DNA from: an uncultured Ruminococcus sp.
Lineage (GTDB): Bacteria > Bacillota > Clostridia > Oscillospirales > Ruminococcaceae
Assembly (NCBI GenBank): GCA_900318825.1
Contig: ONMB01000010.1
Location: 1-64,000, forward strand
Direction of reading: 5' to 3'
Length of the DNA stretch: 64,000 nucleotides
Of this stretch, positions 9,351 to 16,788 are shown one piece after another (the stretch's first letter is position 1; each line of letters begins with the position of its first letter). The notes below the pieces were generated by a model that was not told the DNA's origin, did not search any database, and was given only the letters and a program-made list of their open reading frames with translations. Position numbers and translations under genes: made by a program.

Positions 9351-10657
9351 TTTCTTGTCTTCTCCAGATAGGTTTCGAGCGACTCATAGAGCTCAGCAGC
9401 GGCAGAAGCCGTATCAGCAGTCCCGTAGGAGACCTTTTCAAGCGTCTCGTTGCACATATCCTTGACTCTCGCAAGCTCCATATACGGGCTTACCACGACC
9501 GTCCTGTCAGCTGTCAGCATATCGCTGCTCTGCTTTGCAAGTCCGCTGAGCTGAGCGTTCTTCTCAAGACTCTCCAGAGCGTAGCGCGAGGAAGGTATCC
9601 CCCTCGTTGTACCGAGAGTCCTTGCGCAGTCCGCGTCATTCAGCAGAAAATCCACAAAGGCTGCCGCTTCGTCAGGGTACCCGGTATTGCGCGAGACTGC
9701 ATACAGCATCGACGGCTTTACAAGCCAGCCGCCTTCATTCCCCTTTCCGTCACTGAGGAGAGGTCCGGCTTCGAGAGTTCCCTCCGGCAGCACCGACTCG
9801 TACTTGCCGACGGAGCTTCCCCATTCAAGAACGCCTGCCACTCTGCCGCCTATGAACTCCGGCGACTGATAAAGAGCAGCGTTGCCGTCCTCGTCAGTGC
9901 GGGTGCGTATCGTCCGGATAACGTGCTCGTCCTCGAGCTTTTTGTAAAAATCAATGGCTGTCTTTATGTCCTCCTCGGTAAAACCGAGCTTGCCGTCCAT
10001 ATCAATGAACTCCCTGCCGGTAGTCTGCTGGACATACACTACTGCCAGATACCACGCTGTTCCTCCCGACTGTATATCAAGGTCGAGAGGATAGATGTTC
10101 TTTTCTGAAAAGCTCCTGCCAAGCGCGATAAGCTCGTCCCACGTCTGCGGATAAGAAGCTCCGGCGCTCCTGTAAACATCGGAATTATAGAAAAGAGTCC
10201 TTCCCGTGACCGAGACCGCAACGGCGTTGAGCCGCCCCTCTACCATGCCGAACGAGAGCATATCCTCGCTGATGCCCGAAGTATCGAGCTCGCCGGAGAG
10301 CTGACTTAGGTCGTAGAAGCCCTTCCCGTCGGGCGACATTGTGACGAGCCAGTCATAGTTTATCTGCATGACGTCCGGTTCCTTGCAGCCGGAGAGCTGT
10401 GCGGCAACCTTTTCCTGCCAGCCGTCCCAGCCGCCGTATTCAGGGGTAATGGTTATATCGGGGTGTCTGGAATTCCATAATTCAATAGCTTTTAAGGTAG
10501 CCTCGTGGCGGTCGTCGCCGCCCCACCACGAAAATCTGATAGTACATTTGTCGAGCCTGCCGTCGGGCGGTGTGACGGATCCGCGTGATCCGCTTCCGCA
10601 CGCAGAGAGCGTGAGCGCACAGCAGCAGGCTGCCGCTCTGAGTATCCTTGTATCCAT
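9347..10657 (-). CDS. Extracellular sugar-binding lipoprotein (YesO-like)
   Basis: Solute-binding component of the importer, 436 residues, family 1 (MalE/UgpB fold). The N-terminus is a lipoprotein signal with lipobox LSAC (Cys near residue 20), so the mature protein is tethered to the outer face of the membrane. Typical motifs are IRFSWWGGDDRHEA, the NYDWLV segment, FYNSDVYRSAG and PQTWDELI. As first gene of the operon it has its own ribosome-binding site (GGGAG) and a strong promoter upstream. Order and family membership match B. subtilis yesO-yesP-yesQ-yesR, which suggests rhamnogalacturonan-derived oligosaccharides as ligand. Confidence 0.92.
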   Translation of the reverse strand: MDTRILRAAACCCALTLSACGSGSRGSVTPPDGRLDKCTIRFSWWGGDDRHEATLKAIELWNSRHPDITITPEYGGWDGWQEKVAAQLSGCKEPDVMQINYDWLVTMSPDGKGFYDLSQLSGELDTSGISEDMLSFGMVEGRLNAVAVSVTGRTLFYNSDVYRSAGASYPQTWDELIALGRSFSEKNIYPLDLDIQSGGTAWYLAVVYVQQTTGREFIDMDGKLGFTEEDIKTAIDFYKKLEDEHVIRTIRTRTDEDGNAALYQSPEFIGGRVAGVLEWGSSVGKYESVLPEGTLEAGPLLSDGKGNEGGWLVKPSMLYAVSRNTGYPDEAAAFVDFLLNDADCARTLGTTRGIPSSRYALESLEKNAQLSGLAKQSSDMLTADRTVVVSPYMELARVKDMCNETLEKVSYGTADTASAAAELYESLETYLEKTRK

Positions 10658-10692
10658 ACCCTTTACTCCCTTAATTTAAAAATAACGTCCTC

Positions 10693-10722
10693 GCAGTGTG
10701 CAGCTTCCCGGAAGCACACTGC
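10693..10722 (-). promoter_or_regulatory. Hairpin in the leader of the sugar-transport operon
   Basis: CAGTGTG (10694-10700) pairs with CACACTG (10715-10721), with GCTTCC/GGAAGC pairing inside. The hairpin sits a few bases after the predicted transcription start and about 35 bases before the lipoprotein start codon. It could be an operator palindrome read as DNA or a stabilising 5' hairpin in the RNA; nothing distinguishes these from sequence. Confidence 0.45.
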
Positions 10723-10734
10723 TCTGATACCTTA

Positions 10735-10763
10735 ATTATACCTTATTATAATACCAAAATCAA
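10735..10763 (-). promoter_or_regulatory. Promoter of the sugar-transport operon
   Basis: On the minus strand TTGATT (10758-10763), a 17-base spacer and TATAAT (10735-10740) form a strong sigma-A promoter. Confidence 0.8.
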
Positions 10764-10822
10764 GCGCAGCAGTAAAATCTTCCCTTAGCGTGAAATTTCT
10801 TCAAAAAAAGGGCGAAAAAGGC

Positions 10823-10851
10823 TTGACTTTCCTGAAATAGTATGCTATAAT
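10823..10851 (+). promoter_or_regulatory. Promoter of the rpmG-secE-nusG-rplKA operon
   Basis: TTGACT (10823-10828), 17-base spacer, TATAAT (10846-10851). Confidence 0.87.
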
Positions 10852-10858
10852 AATTATA

Positions 10859-10925
10859 CCTCGTTTGGGGTTTTATTTTTTTGCCCCGCGAGGGAGGCAA
10901 ACAACCTACCTCCGCTCGTCGGAGG
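10859..10925 (+). other. Two-hairpin leader of the rpmG operon
   Basis: The first hairpin pairs CCTCG and GGGG with CCCC and CGAGG across a U-rich loop (10859-10893). The second pairs CCTCCG (10909-10914) with CGGAGG (10920-10925). The second hairpin hides a GGAGG upstream of the true ribosome-binding site (AGGAGG at about 10939), so it may be structural rather than a start. I do not recognise a known regulatory family. Confidence 0.4.
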
Positions 10926-10950
10926 AAGTAATAATTCAGGAGGTGCCGAT

Positions 10951-11100
10951 ATGAGAGTAAAGGTTACTTTAGCTTGTACTGAATGCAAGCAGCGCAACTA
11001 TGTTTCCAAGAAGAACAAGAAGAATGACCCAGACAGAATCGAAATGATGAAGCATTGTAAGTTCTGCCGCAAGCATACTCTTCACAGGGAAACAAAGTGA
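10951..11100 (+). CDS. rpmG: 50S ribosomal protein L33
   Basis: A 49-residue ribosomal protein beginning [17 protein letters not shown], with the two CxxC pairs (CTEC and CKFC) of the zinc-binding form of L33. A consensus AGGAGG lies seven bases before the ATG. It is the first gene of the secE-nusG operon, a common Firmicute arrangement. Confidence 0.97.
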   Translation: MRVKVTLACTECKQRNYVSKKNKKNDPDRIEMMKHCKFCRKHTLHRETK

Positions 11101-11118
11101 TCGGAAGGAGTATTTTTA

Positions 11119-11346
11119 ATGGCTAAGGATACAACTTCAGAAAAGAAGTCCGAGAAAAAGCAGCCCGGCAAGATCGGGAAATGGTTCAAGGACCTCAAAG
11201 TAGAATTCAAAAAGGTAGTATGGCCTACCAAGAAGACTGTTATCAACAACACTTCAGTTGTTGTGGGTGTTATCATCCTTTCAGCAGCTCTCGTAGGTGC
11301 GCTCGATGAGGGCTTCCTCGCTCTGTTCCGTGCGATCTACCGCTAA
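11119..11346 (+). CDS. secE: Preprotein translocase subunit SecE
   Basis: SecE stabilises the SecY channel. The 75-residue Gram-positive short form has a basic, charged N-terminus (about 35 residues), the conserved amphipathic helix ending in EFKKVVWPTKKTV, and one membrane segment (VVVGVIILSAALVGALD). It lies between rpmG and nusG as usual, with a GGAAGGAG ribosome-binding site. Confidence 0.97.
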   Translation: MAKDTTSEKKSEKKQPGKIGKWFKDLKVEFKKVVWPTKKTVINNTSVVVGVIILSAALVGALDEGFLALFRAIYR

Positions 11347-11373
11347 TCAAAAGGAAATCTAAGGAGGATTATT

Positions 11374-11901
11374 ATGTCAGAAGCGGCTAAGTGGTACGTT
11401 ATCCACACTTATTCAGGCTATGAAAATAAAGTAGCTCAGAATATTGAAAAGGTTGTCGAAAACCGCAAGCTTCATGATCTGATCCAGGAGGTTAGAGTTC
11501 CTACCGAAACAGCGACAGAGATCGCTGACGGAAAAGAAAAAGACGTTGAACGCAAGACCTTCCCCGGTTATGTTCTCGTCAAAATGATCGTTACTGACGA
11601 TTCATGGTACGTCGTAAGAAATACCAGAGGCTGCACAGGCTTCGTCGGTCCGGCTTCAGAGCCCACCCCCCTCTCGGAAGAAGAGGTGCAGAAGCTCTTC
11701 GGCATTGACGTTTCTACCGTTACTGTTAACTTCAAAGTCGGAGACAGAGTACAGATTTCAGGTACTGCTATGGACGGTTTCATCGGCATCGTTCAGAACA
11801 TCAATCTCGAAGACCGCACAGTTGACCTTCTTGTATCAATGTTCGGTCGAGAAACCCCCACTACCCTGCCTATCAGTCAGGTCATCTTAGTGGAGGACTG
11901 A
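11374..11901 (+). CDS. nusG: Transcription termination/antitermination factor NusG
   Basis: A 175-residue NusG: the N-terminal NGN domain (KWYVIHTYSGYENKVAQNI, then FPGYVLVKM and VRNTRGCTGFVG) binds RNA polymerase, and the C-terminal KOW domain (GDRVQISGTAMDGFIGIV) contacts ribosomal S10 or Rho. Its length is standard. The ribosome-binding site is AAGGAGG. The operon continues into the ribosomal protein genes rplK and rplA. Confidence 0.98.
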   Translation: MSEAAKWYVIHTYSGYENKVAQNIEKVVENRKLHDLIQEVRVPTETATEIADGKEKDVERKTFPGYVLVKMIVTDDSWYVVRNTRGCTGFVGPASEPTPLSEEEVQKLFGIDVSTVTVNFKVGDRVQISGTAMDGFIGIVQNINLEDRTVDLLVSMFGRETPTTLPISQVILVED

Positions 11902-11947
11902 TACCCCAAGGTATCGCTCAGGTCAAAACGAAGTCAGAATGACTTCA

Positions 11948-11987
11948 GTGGGAGAGGTAAAATAATTCTTGCCTCGCCATTTACCAC
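11948..11987 (+). promoter_or_regulatory. Probable ribosomal protein L1 operator upstream of rplK
   Basis: GTGG (11948-11951) pairs with CCAC (11984-11987), and after an internal loop GAGG (11954-11957) pairs with CCTC (11972-11975). The GTGGGAG...TACCAC sides match the internal loop of the L1-binding stalk in 23S rRNA (GGUGGGAGG...UACCACC), the known basis of L1 autoregulation. Position in the nusG-rplK gap supports feedback control of rplK-rplA by free L1. Confidence 0.7.
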
Positions 11988-12008
11988 ATTTATGGAGGTG
12001 CGAATACA

Positions 12009-12434
12009 ATGGCACAGAAAGTAGTTGGCTACATTAAGCTTCAGATCGCAGCAGGAAAGGCTACTCCTGCACCGCCTGTTGGTCCGGCACTCGGTCAGCA
12101 CGGCGTAAACATCATGGCATTCACAAAGGAATTCAATGAGAGAACTAAGAACGATATCGGTATGATCATCCCTGTTGTTATCACAGTATACGCAGACCGT
12201 TCTTTCTCATTCATCACTAAGACTCCCCCCGCAGCAGTCCTCATCAAGAAGGCTTGCAACATCGAGAGCGGTTCAGGAGTTCCGAATAAGACAAAGGTTG
12301 CAAACATCACTAAGGAACAGATCCAGAAGATCGCTGAGACAAAGATGGCTGACCTTAACGCAGGTTCACTCGAGGCAGCTATGAGCATGATCGCTGGTAC
12401 AGCTCGTTCAATGGGCGTTGTAGTTGTTGACTAA
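12009..12434 (+). CDS. rplK: 50S ribosomal protein L11
   Basis: L11 forms the GTPase-associated centre with 23S rRNA helices 43/44. The 141-residue protein has the Pro-rich N-terminal domain ([19 protein letters not shown]), the hinge around FITKTPPAA, and the rRNA-binding C-terminal domain. Length is exactly typical. A GGAGG lies upstream. It is followed by a second L1-type operator and then rplA. Confidence 0.98.
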   Translation: MAQKVVGYIKLQIAAGKATPAPPVGPALGQHGVNIMAFTKEFNERTKNDIGMIIPVVITVYADRSFSFITKTPPAAVLIKKACNIESGSGVPNKTKVANITKEQIQKIAETKMADLNAGSLEAAMSMIAGTARSMGVVVVD

Positions 12435-12481
12435 TTTTAATGATTGAATGATGAAGGGTTCTTCCCTTTCAGAGTTCTATT

Positions 12482-12535
12482 GGTGGGAGGAAAATTCCGC
12501 TAACCGGTAACGCTATAAGCGTCCGGTATTACCAC
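12482..12535 (+). promoter_or_regulatory. Second probable L1 operator, between rplK and rplA
   Basis: GGTGGGAGG (12482-12490) faces ATTACCAC (12528-12535), again reproducing the two strands of the 23S rRNA L1-binding loop. The upper stem is CCGG (12504-12507) with CCGG (12523-12526) and ACGC with GCGT around TATAA. The element ends about 10 bases before the rplA ribosome-binding site, well placed to block rplA translation when L1 is bound. Confidence 0.75.
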
Positions 12536-12554
12536 TTAAATAGGAGGAAATATA

Positions 12555-13250
12555 ATGAAACACGGCAAGAAATATGTTGACAGCGCAAAGGCTGTTGATT
12601 ATGCAAAGCAGTATGAGTCTACTGAGGCTCTTGATTTAGTTTGCAAGAATGCAAAGGCTAAGTTTGATGAAACAATCGAAGCTCACATCCGTCTCGGTGT
12701 TGACTCACGTCACGCTGACCAGCAGGTTAGAGGCGCTGTTGTTCTCCCTAACGGTACAGGTAAGACTGTTCGCGTTTGCGTATTCTGCAAGGAGGACAAG
12801 TATGAGGCTGCTCAGTCAGCTGGTGCTGAATTCGTTGGCGGTCAGGATCTCGTAGACAAGATCCTCAAGGAAAACTGGATGGACTTCGACGTAGTCGTTG
12901 CTTCACCTGATATGATGGGACTCGTTGGACGTCTCGGTAAGGTTCTCGGACCTCGTGGTCTTATGCCTAACCCGAAGGCTGGTACTGTAACACCCGACGT
13001 TGCTAAGGCTGTAACCGAGGCAAAGGCTGGTAAGATCGAGTACCGTCTTGACAAGACAAACATCATTCACTGTCCTATCGGTAAGGCTTCCTTCGGCGCT
13101 GCAAAGCTCGAGGAGAACTTCTCCACACTTATGGAAGCTATCGTTAAGGCTAAGCCTGCTGCAGCAAAGGGTACTTACCTCAAGAGCTGCACAGTAACTT
13201 CTACTATGGGCCCCGGAGTTCCGGTTGCTACTGCTAAGTACGGAGTTTGA
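12555..13250 (+). CDS. rplA: 50S ribosomal protein L1
   Basis: L1 forms the mobile L1 stalk at the ribosomal E site and is a translational repressor of its own operon. The 231-residue protein has the conserved [18 protein letters not shown] and VVLPNGTGK elements of domain I, domain II with [21 protein letters not shown], and the C-terminal TMGPGVPV signature. AGGAGG precedes the ATG. It is the last gene of the operon; rplJ and rplL, which often follow, are replaced by a terminator and a convergent cellulase gene. Confidence 0.98.
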   Translation: MKHGKKYVDSAKAVDYAKQYESTEALDLVCKNAKAKFDETIEAHIRLGVDSRHADQQVRGAVVLPNGTGKTVRVCVFCKEDKYEAAQSAGAEFVGGQDLVDKILKENWMDFDVVVASPDMMGLVGRLGKVLGPRGLMPNPKAGTVTPDVAKAVTEAKAGKIEYRLDKTNIIHCPIGKASFGAAKLEENFSTLMEAIVKAKPAAAKGTYLKSCTVTSTMGPGVPVATAKYGV

Positions 13251-13266
13251 TTTAAACTGAATTGAT

Positions 13267-13300
13267 AAAAGCCGTCTGGTTTATCCGGGCGGCTTTTTTG
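13267..13300 (+). terminator. Terminator of the rplKA operon
   Basis: An AAAAGCCG-type stem (AAAAGCCGTCTGG with CCGGGCGGCTTTT, two G-T pairs) is followed by six T residues, shortly after the rplA stop. Confidence 0.88.
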
Positions 13301-13363
13301 CTGCCAGTACACAAGCAGCGCTGTGTGCTCACCGTTCTGTTTACCGGAGCAGCATATAAAGAA

Positions 13364-13390
13364 AAGGGACGCCGGAGCGTCCCTTAAATT
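13364..13390 (-). terminator. Terminator of the CBM4-GH9 gene (may act both ways)
   Basis: AAGGGACGC (13364-13372) and GCGTCCCTT (13377-13385) form a perfect stem with a four-base loop. On the minus strand it is followed by TTTTCTTT, downstream of the GH9 stop at 13417. Confidence 0.85.
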
Positions 13391-13416
13391 TTTAGTTATT
13401 GTTCAGTCAGACTGAA

Positions 13417-16400
13417 TTAAACCTCAGGCTTGTAAAGACCGAGCTTATACTTCTGAATGAGAAGTGCGTCGGAGTTTGTGAGGCCCTTCTTGCCGTCTAC
13501 GTCAGCGTTAGCCTGGCCCTGGGGCTTGATGCTTACGGAAGACTTTCCTACAGCATACTTATCAGGGTTTGTAGCAACCTGCATTACGAGAACAGCGTCA
13601 GCGATATTAACCTGCTTGTCGAGGTTAGCGTCGCCCCACTTATCCATCTTGAGCTCAGAACCTGTTGTTCCCTCAGAAGCTGTTGAAGATTCCTCTTCTC
13701 CGCCTCCAACGTCCTTACCGTTCCACTTAGGTGCAACGTCATCCATGTAAGATGCCATCCAAACGAGAGGAGCGTTCCAGTTGATTGTGATCTCATTTAC
13801 AGACCAAGCCTCTGCGGAGTCAACATAGCACTTCTGGCTTGCGAGAGTACCTCTCTTATAACCAGCACCAGCAATGTAAGGATCCTGCATACCAGCACCA
13901 GGACCACCAGAAAGGATACCCTTAGGTGCGAGCGGGAAGTTCGGATCAAGTCCGCCAGCCCAGAATCTGTGGTGAGGATATGTAAGTGTTGTAGTACCCC
14001 AACCGGATACATAAGAGAAGTCAAGACCGTTACGTCCGAAGATGTAGTCGAGAGCCTCAGAAGCACCATTGAAGTACTTAGCCTTGCCTGAAGCATCGAA
14101 TGCGTAAGCAAGAACGATAGCGTTGTTAATAACGAATGAGTTTGAACCCCACTCATAACCTGTTACCTTGATACCAGGTCCGATGTTGATAGCATCCTCG
14201 AATGTTGTTCCGTGGTAAGGAATACCCATACCCTGGTTAGCCTGCTCCTCGAGGTAAATGTCACCTGCCTTGAGGATAGACTTTGTTACAGTGCTCTTAG
14301 CATCAGATGAGAGGAGACCTTCCTTATCCTTGTTGAGGTAGAGTGAAAGTGTTCCGAGACCGGATGTACAACCCCAGTTGAAGGAGCTGAGTGATCCCTT
14401 GTTCTCACCACCGCCGAGGTTAGATGTAAGGCTGTATGCCTTATCAGCGCCAGTGCTGTCGTTAGGATTCTCGTAAGCCTCGAGATCCTTCTTATACTCT
14501 TCCTTGCCTGTTGTGATATAGAGCTCACAAGCAGCCCAGTACATATCGTCCATTACATATGTATCACCGTAAGGACCACCGCCGATAGCCTGATCGAGAG
14601 GAGCGAACTGAGGATCATCCTTCCAGTTACCTTCCTTTACCTTGTAGCCGTCGCCAGATGCCTTAACTGCAGCATATGCCTTCTCAGCAGCTGCGAGTGC
14701 TTCCTTAGCAAATGAAGAATCGAAGTCCTCCCAGAGACGTGCAGCCTGAGCACCGCAAGCAGCGAGGTTGAATGAAGCAGCATACGTCGGAGGCTTAGCG
14801 ATACGAACACAGCCGTCGAAGCCTTCGTACTTCCAAGCGTGGATAGCAAGACCTGTCCACTTCTGGTCGTGGAGCTTGTGGTAAACCATGCCTTCGCACT
14901 TCTTGCCCCAGATAGTGTCAGAAGAAGGAACCTGCATCTTCATCATCCACTCGAGCTCATATCTTGCTTCGTCGAGTACGTCAGGAGCCTTATCTTGATT
15001 CTCAGGGATACGAACTGTCTTCTTGTCTGTCCACTTAGCATCTGTGCCGAGCTTCTTAGACATTTCATAGATATTCTGGAGTGTCCATACAGATACACCG
15101 CCGTTAACAGCGTACTTACCGTGGTCACCAGCATCGTACCAACCGCCTGTACCGTCAACGGAAACGCCTGTCTTAGTCTCAGCCTCTGTGAGGTAGGAGT
15201 TGATCCAAGCCTTCTGAACCTCAGCTACATCGTTCGGATGTCCCTTCTCTTCGTGAGTAAGAGGAGCCTTGGAATTAGGATTCTCAAAGCCTTCTACATA
15301 CTTAGCCTCACAAGAGGAGTTAGAACGGTTCTGATAGTAGTAGCTCATTGCCTGTGTAAGGAGTCCCTCATAGATATCGTCGCCGATCTTGAACTCACAT
15401 GACTCGTTCATTGTGTACTCAACATCAGTCTTGAAGTTTGTCCACTTGAGCTCGTCGCCGCTGAGCTTTGTATCCCAAGCGCCTTCTGTCTTAGCATACT
15501 TTGTGCCGGATACGCCTACCTTATCCTTAACGAAGATCTTGTATGTGCCAGGTTCCTTAACATCAGAGAAGTCGATGATATGAACATTAGCACCGGAATC
15601 CTTTTCCTTAGTTACCTTATCTCCGTTAGCGTCTGTATAAGTTTCCTTCTTGCCGTTACCGGAATCAGGGTCAGCACCAAATACCTTAGTTGTGCCTGTC
15701 TTAACTACCTTGCCTGAAGTTGTACGAACCTCAAACTCGAGAGGCTCGTCAGCATCAGTTACATAAGAAGCCTTCTTAGCGAAGTTTGTGTAGTAACCAA
15801 CCTGATTGAGACGAACGTTGCTCTTAGGTCTGATGATACCGAACTCTTCGTCCTTAGGGAATGTTCTGTCGCCCTCTTCAATGAGTGAGAGGTTATCAAA
15901 GCTGATAGTTGTACCAGCCTCGAAACCAGTATCCTTATGACCGTATTCCTTCTCAGCACCAGTACCGATAGAATTTGAGTAGTGGAAAGCCCACTCTGCA
16001 ACTTCCATATCAGTAGAAGCTGTGAAAGTATCCTCAAACTTATATGTCTCGCCGCCTTTGAGCTGGATAGGCTTCCAGCCTTCGCCGCCCTTGCCTGTAC
16101 CGTAGATATCGTTCCAGAGTTCCTTAGTACCTGCATAGTTACCGATCTTTGAGTAGATGTAACCGTCCTTAGTAGGAGTGATCTCACCGCTTACAGTGTA
16201 CTTCTTACCAGACTTGATAGAAAGTCCTCTGTGACGGAGCTGAAGATCCCATCTACCGCCAGTACCGTTTGAGTTCTCGATGTGAACATTGTAGGTACCG
16301 CCATCGATATCGAATGTCTGTCTTGCGGGGTTAGTTTCGCAAGTGTGCCAAGGAAGACCAACGCCTTCATCGAAGTTGGTCTGACCGAGGATCTGACCAG

Positions 16401-16497
16401 CAGATGCGCTCATAGGAACGAAAGCAACAGCGCTGGTAGCGAGCATTGCAGCAGCTGTGAGGCTGCCAGTAATAGCCTTTGCTATTTTGTTGTGCAT
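13417..16497 (-). CDS. Dockerin-bearing CBM4-GH9 cellulase
   Basis: A secreted 1026-residue cellulase of glycoside hydrolase family 9, arranged as signal peptide (1-33), CBM4-like carbohydrate-binding module (about 35-210, beginning GQTNFDEGVGLPWH), Ig-like linker domain (about 225-340), GH9 (alpha/alpha)6 catalytic domain and C-terminal type I dockerin from residue 955. Catalytic features are the WYDAGDH motif (D455, D458), YPHHRFW and the acid Glu902 in VNEITIN. The dockerin has two calcium loops (GDANLDKQVN and NADVDGKKGL) separated by a Ruminococcus-type insert, so the enzyme should bind a cohesin on a scaffoldin. Family members with this architecture act mostly on amorphous cellulose chains as endo- or cellobiohydrolases; the exact mode is not readable. 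A paralogue lies at 49001-51718. Confidence 0.95.
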   Translation of the reverse strand: MHNKIAKAITGSLTAAAMLATSAVAFVPMSASAGQILGQTNFDEGVGLPWHTCETNPARQTFDIDGGTYNVHIENSNGTGGRWDLQLRHRGLSIKSGKKYTVSGEITPTKDGYIYSKIGNYAGTKELWNDIYGTGKGGEGWKPIQLKGGETYKFEDTFTASTDMEVAEWAFHYSNSIGTGAEKEYGHKDTGFEAGTTISFDNLSLIEEGDRTFPKDEEFGIIRPKSNVRLNQVGYYTNFAKKASYVTDADEPLEFEVRTTSGKVVKTGTTKVFGADPDSGNGKKETYTDANGDKVTKEKDSGANVHIIDFSDVKEPGTYKIFVKDKVGVSGTKYAKTEGAWDTKLSGDELKWTNFKTDVEYTMNESCEFKIGDDIYEGLLTQAMSYYYQNRSNSSCEAKYVEGFENPNSKAPLTHEEKGHPNDVAEVQKAWINSYLTEAETKTGVSVDGTGGWYDAGDHGKYAVNGGVSVWTLQNIYEMSKKLGTDAKWTDKKTVRIPENQDKAPDVLDEARYELEWMMKMQVPSSDTIWGKKCEGMVYHKLHDQKWTGLAIHAWKYEGFDGCVRIAKPPTYAASFNLAACGAQAARLWEDFDSSFAKEALAAAEKAYAAVKASGDGYKVKEGNWKDDPQFAPLDQAIGGGPYGDTYVMDDMYWAACELYITTGKEEYKKDLEAYENPNDSTGADKAYSLTSNLGGGENKGSLSSFNWGCTSGLGTLSLYLNKDKEGLLSSDAKSTVTKSILKAGDIYLEEQANQGMGIPYHGTTFEDAINIGPGIKVTGYEWGSNSFVINNAIVLAYAFDASGKAKYFNGASEALDYIFGRNGLDFSYVSGWGTTTLTYPHHRFWAGGLDPNFPLAPKGILSGGPGAGMQDPYIAGAGYKRGTLASQKCYVDSAEAWSVNEITINWNAPLVWMASYMDDVAPKWNGKDVGGGEEESSTASEGTTGSELKMDKWGDANLDKQVNIADAVLVMQVATNPDKYAVGKSSVSIKPQGQANADVDGKKGLTNSDALLIQKYKLGLYKPEV

Positions 16498-16533
16498 TGT
16501 TTTACCCTCCCAATTAGATTTAAAAAATTTACT

Positions 16534-16568
16534 TATAACGCAATGTCAGTGCAAACATTGCGGTTATA
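16534..16568 (-). other. Long stem-loop in the 5' leader of the CBM4-GH9 mRNA
   Basis: TATAACGCAATG (16534-16545) is complementary to CATTGCGGTTATA (16556-16568) with a single bulge and a 10-base loop. It sits about 35 bases upstream of the start codon and downstream of the predicted promoter, so it is transcribed. A stable hairpin here could protect the long cellulase mRNA or regulate translation. Confidence 0.5.
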
Positions 16569-16634
16569 CCTATTAAAATGTGCGGATAAGGCGTAGTCCA
16601 TAAGGACCTGCACCGAACCACCTTACCATAATTT

Positions 16635-16663
16635 ATTATATTATATCGTGAATAAAAAGTAAA
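16635..16663 (-). promoter_or_regulatory. Probable promoter of the CBM4-GH9 gene
   Basis: Minus-strand TTTACT (16658-16663), 17-base spacer, TATAAT (16635-16640). The resulting leader would be about 130 bases. Confidence 0.55.
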
Positions 16664-16740
16664 TAGCTTTCCGGAAATTCGTGTATATCCCTAATACTAT
16701 CAGAGAATTTTTGTGTAGTTTTCACAATGTTATAAAAAGA

Positions 16741-16767
16741 ACAAAGAGGGATAAAATCCCTCTTTGT
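16741..16767 (-). terminator. Terminator of the GH9-CBM3c gene
   Basis: ACAAAGAGGGAT and ATCCCTCTTTGT form a perfect stem with a short A-rich loop, followed on the minus strand by TTCTTTTTAT. Confidence 0.82.
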
Positions 16768-16788
16768 GAACAAATTATGAATTAGTTA

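Noticed and set aside
14839..15402. A 187-codon plus-strand frame inside the CBM4-GH9 gene
   Set aside because: It is antisense to a clearly conserved catalytic domain and has no recognisable features.
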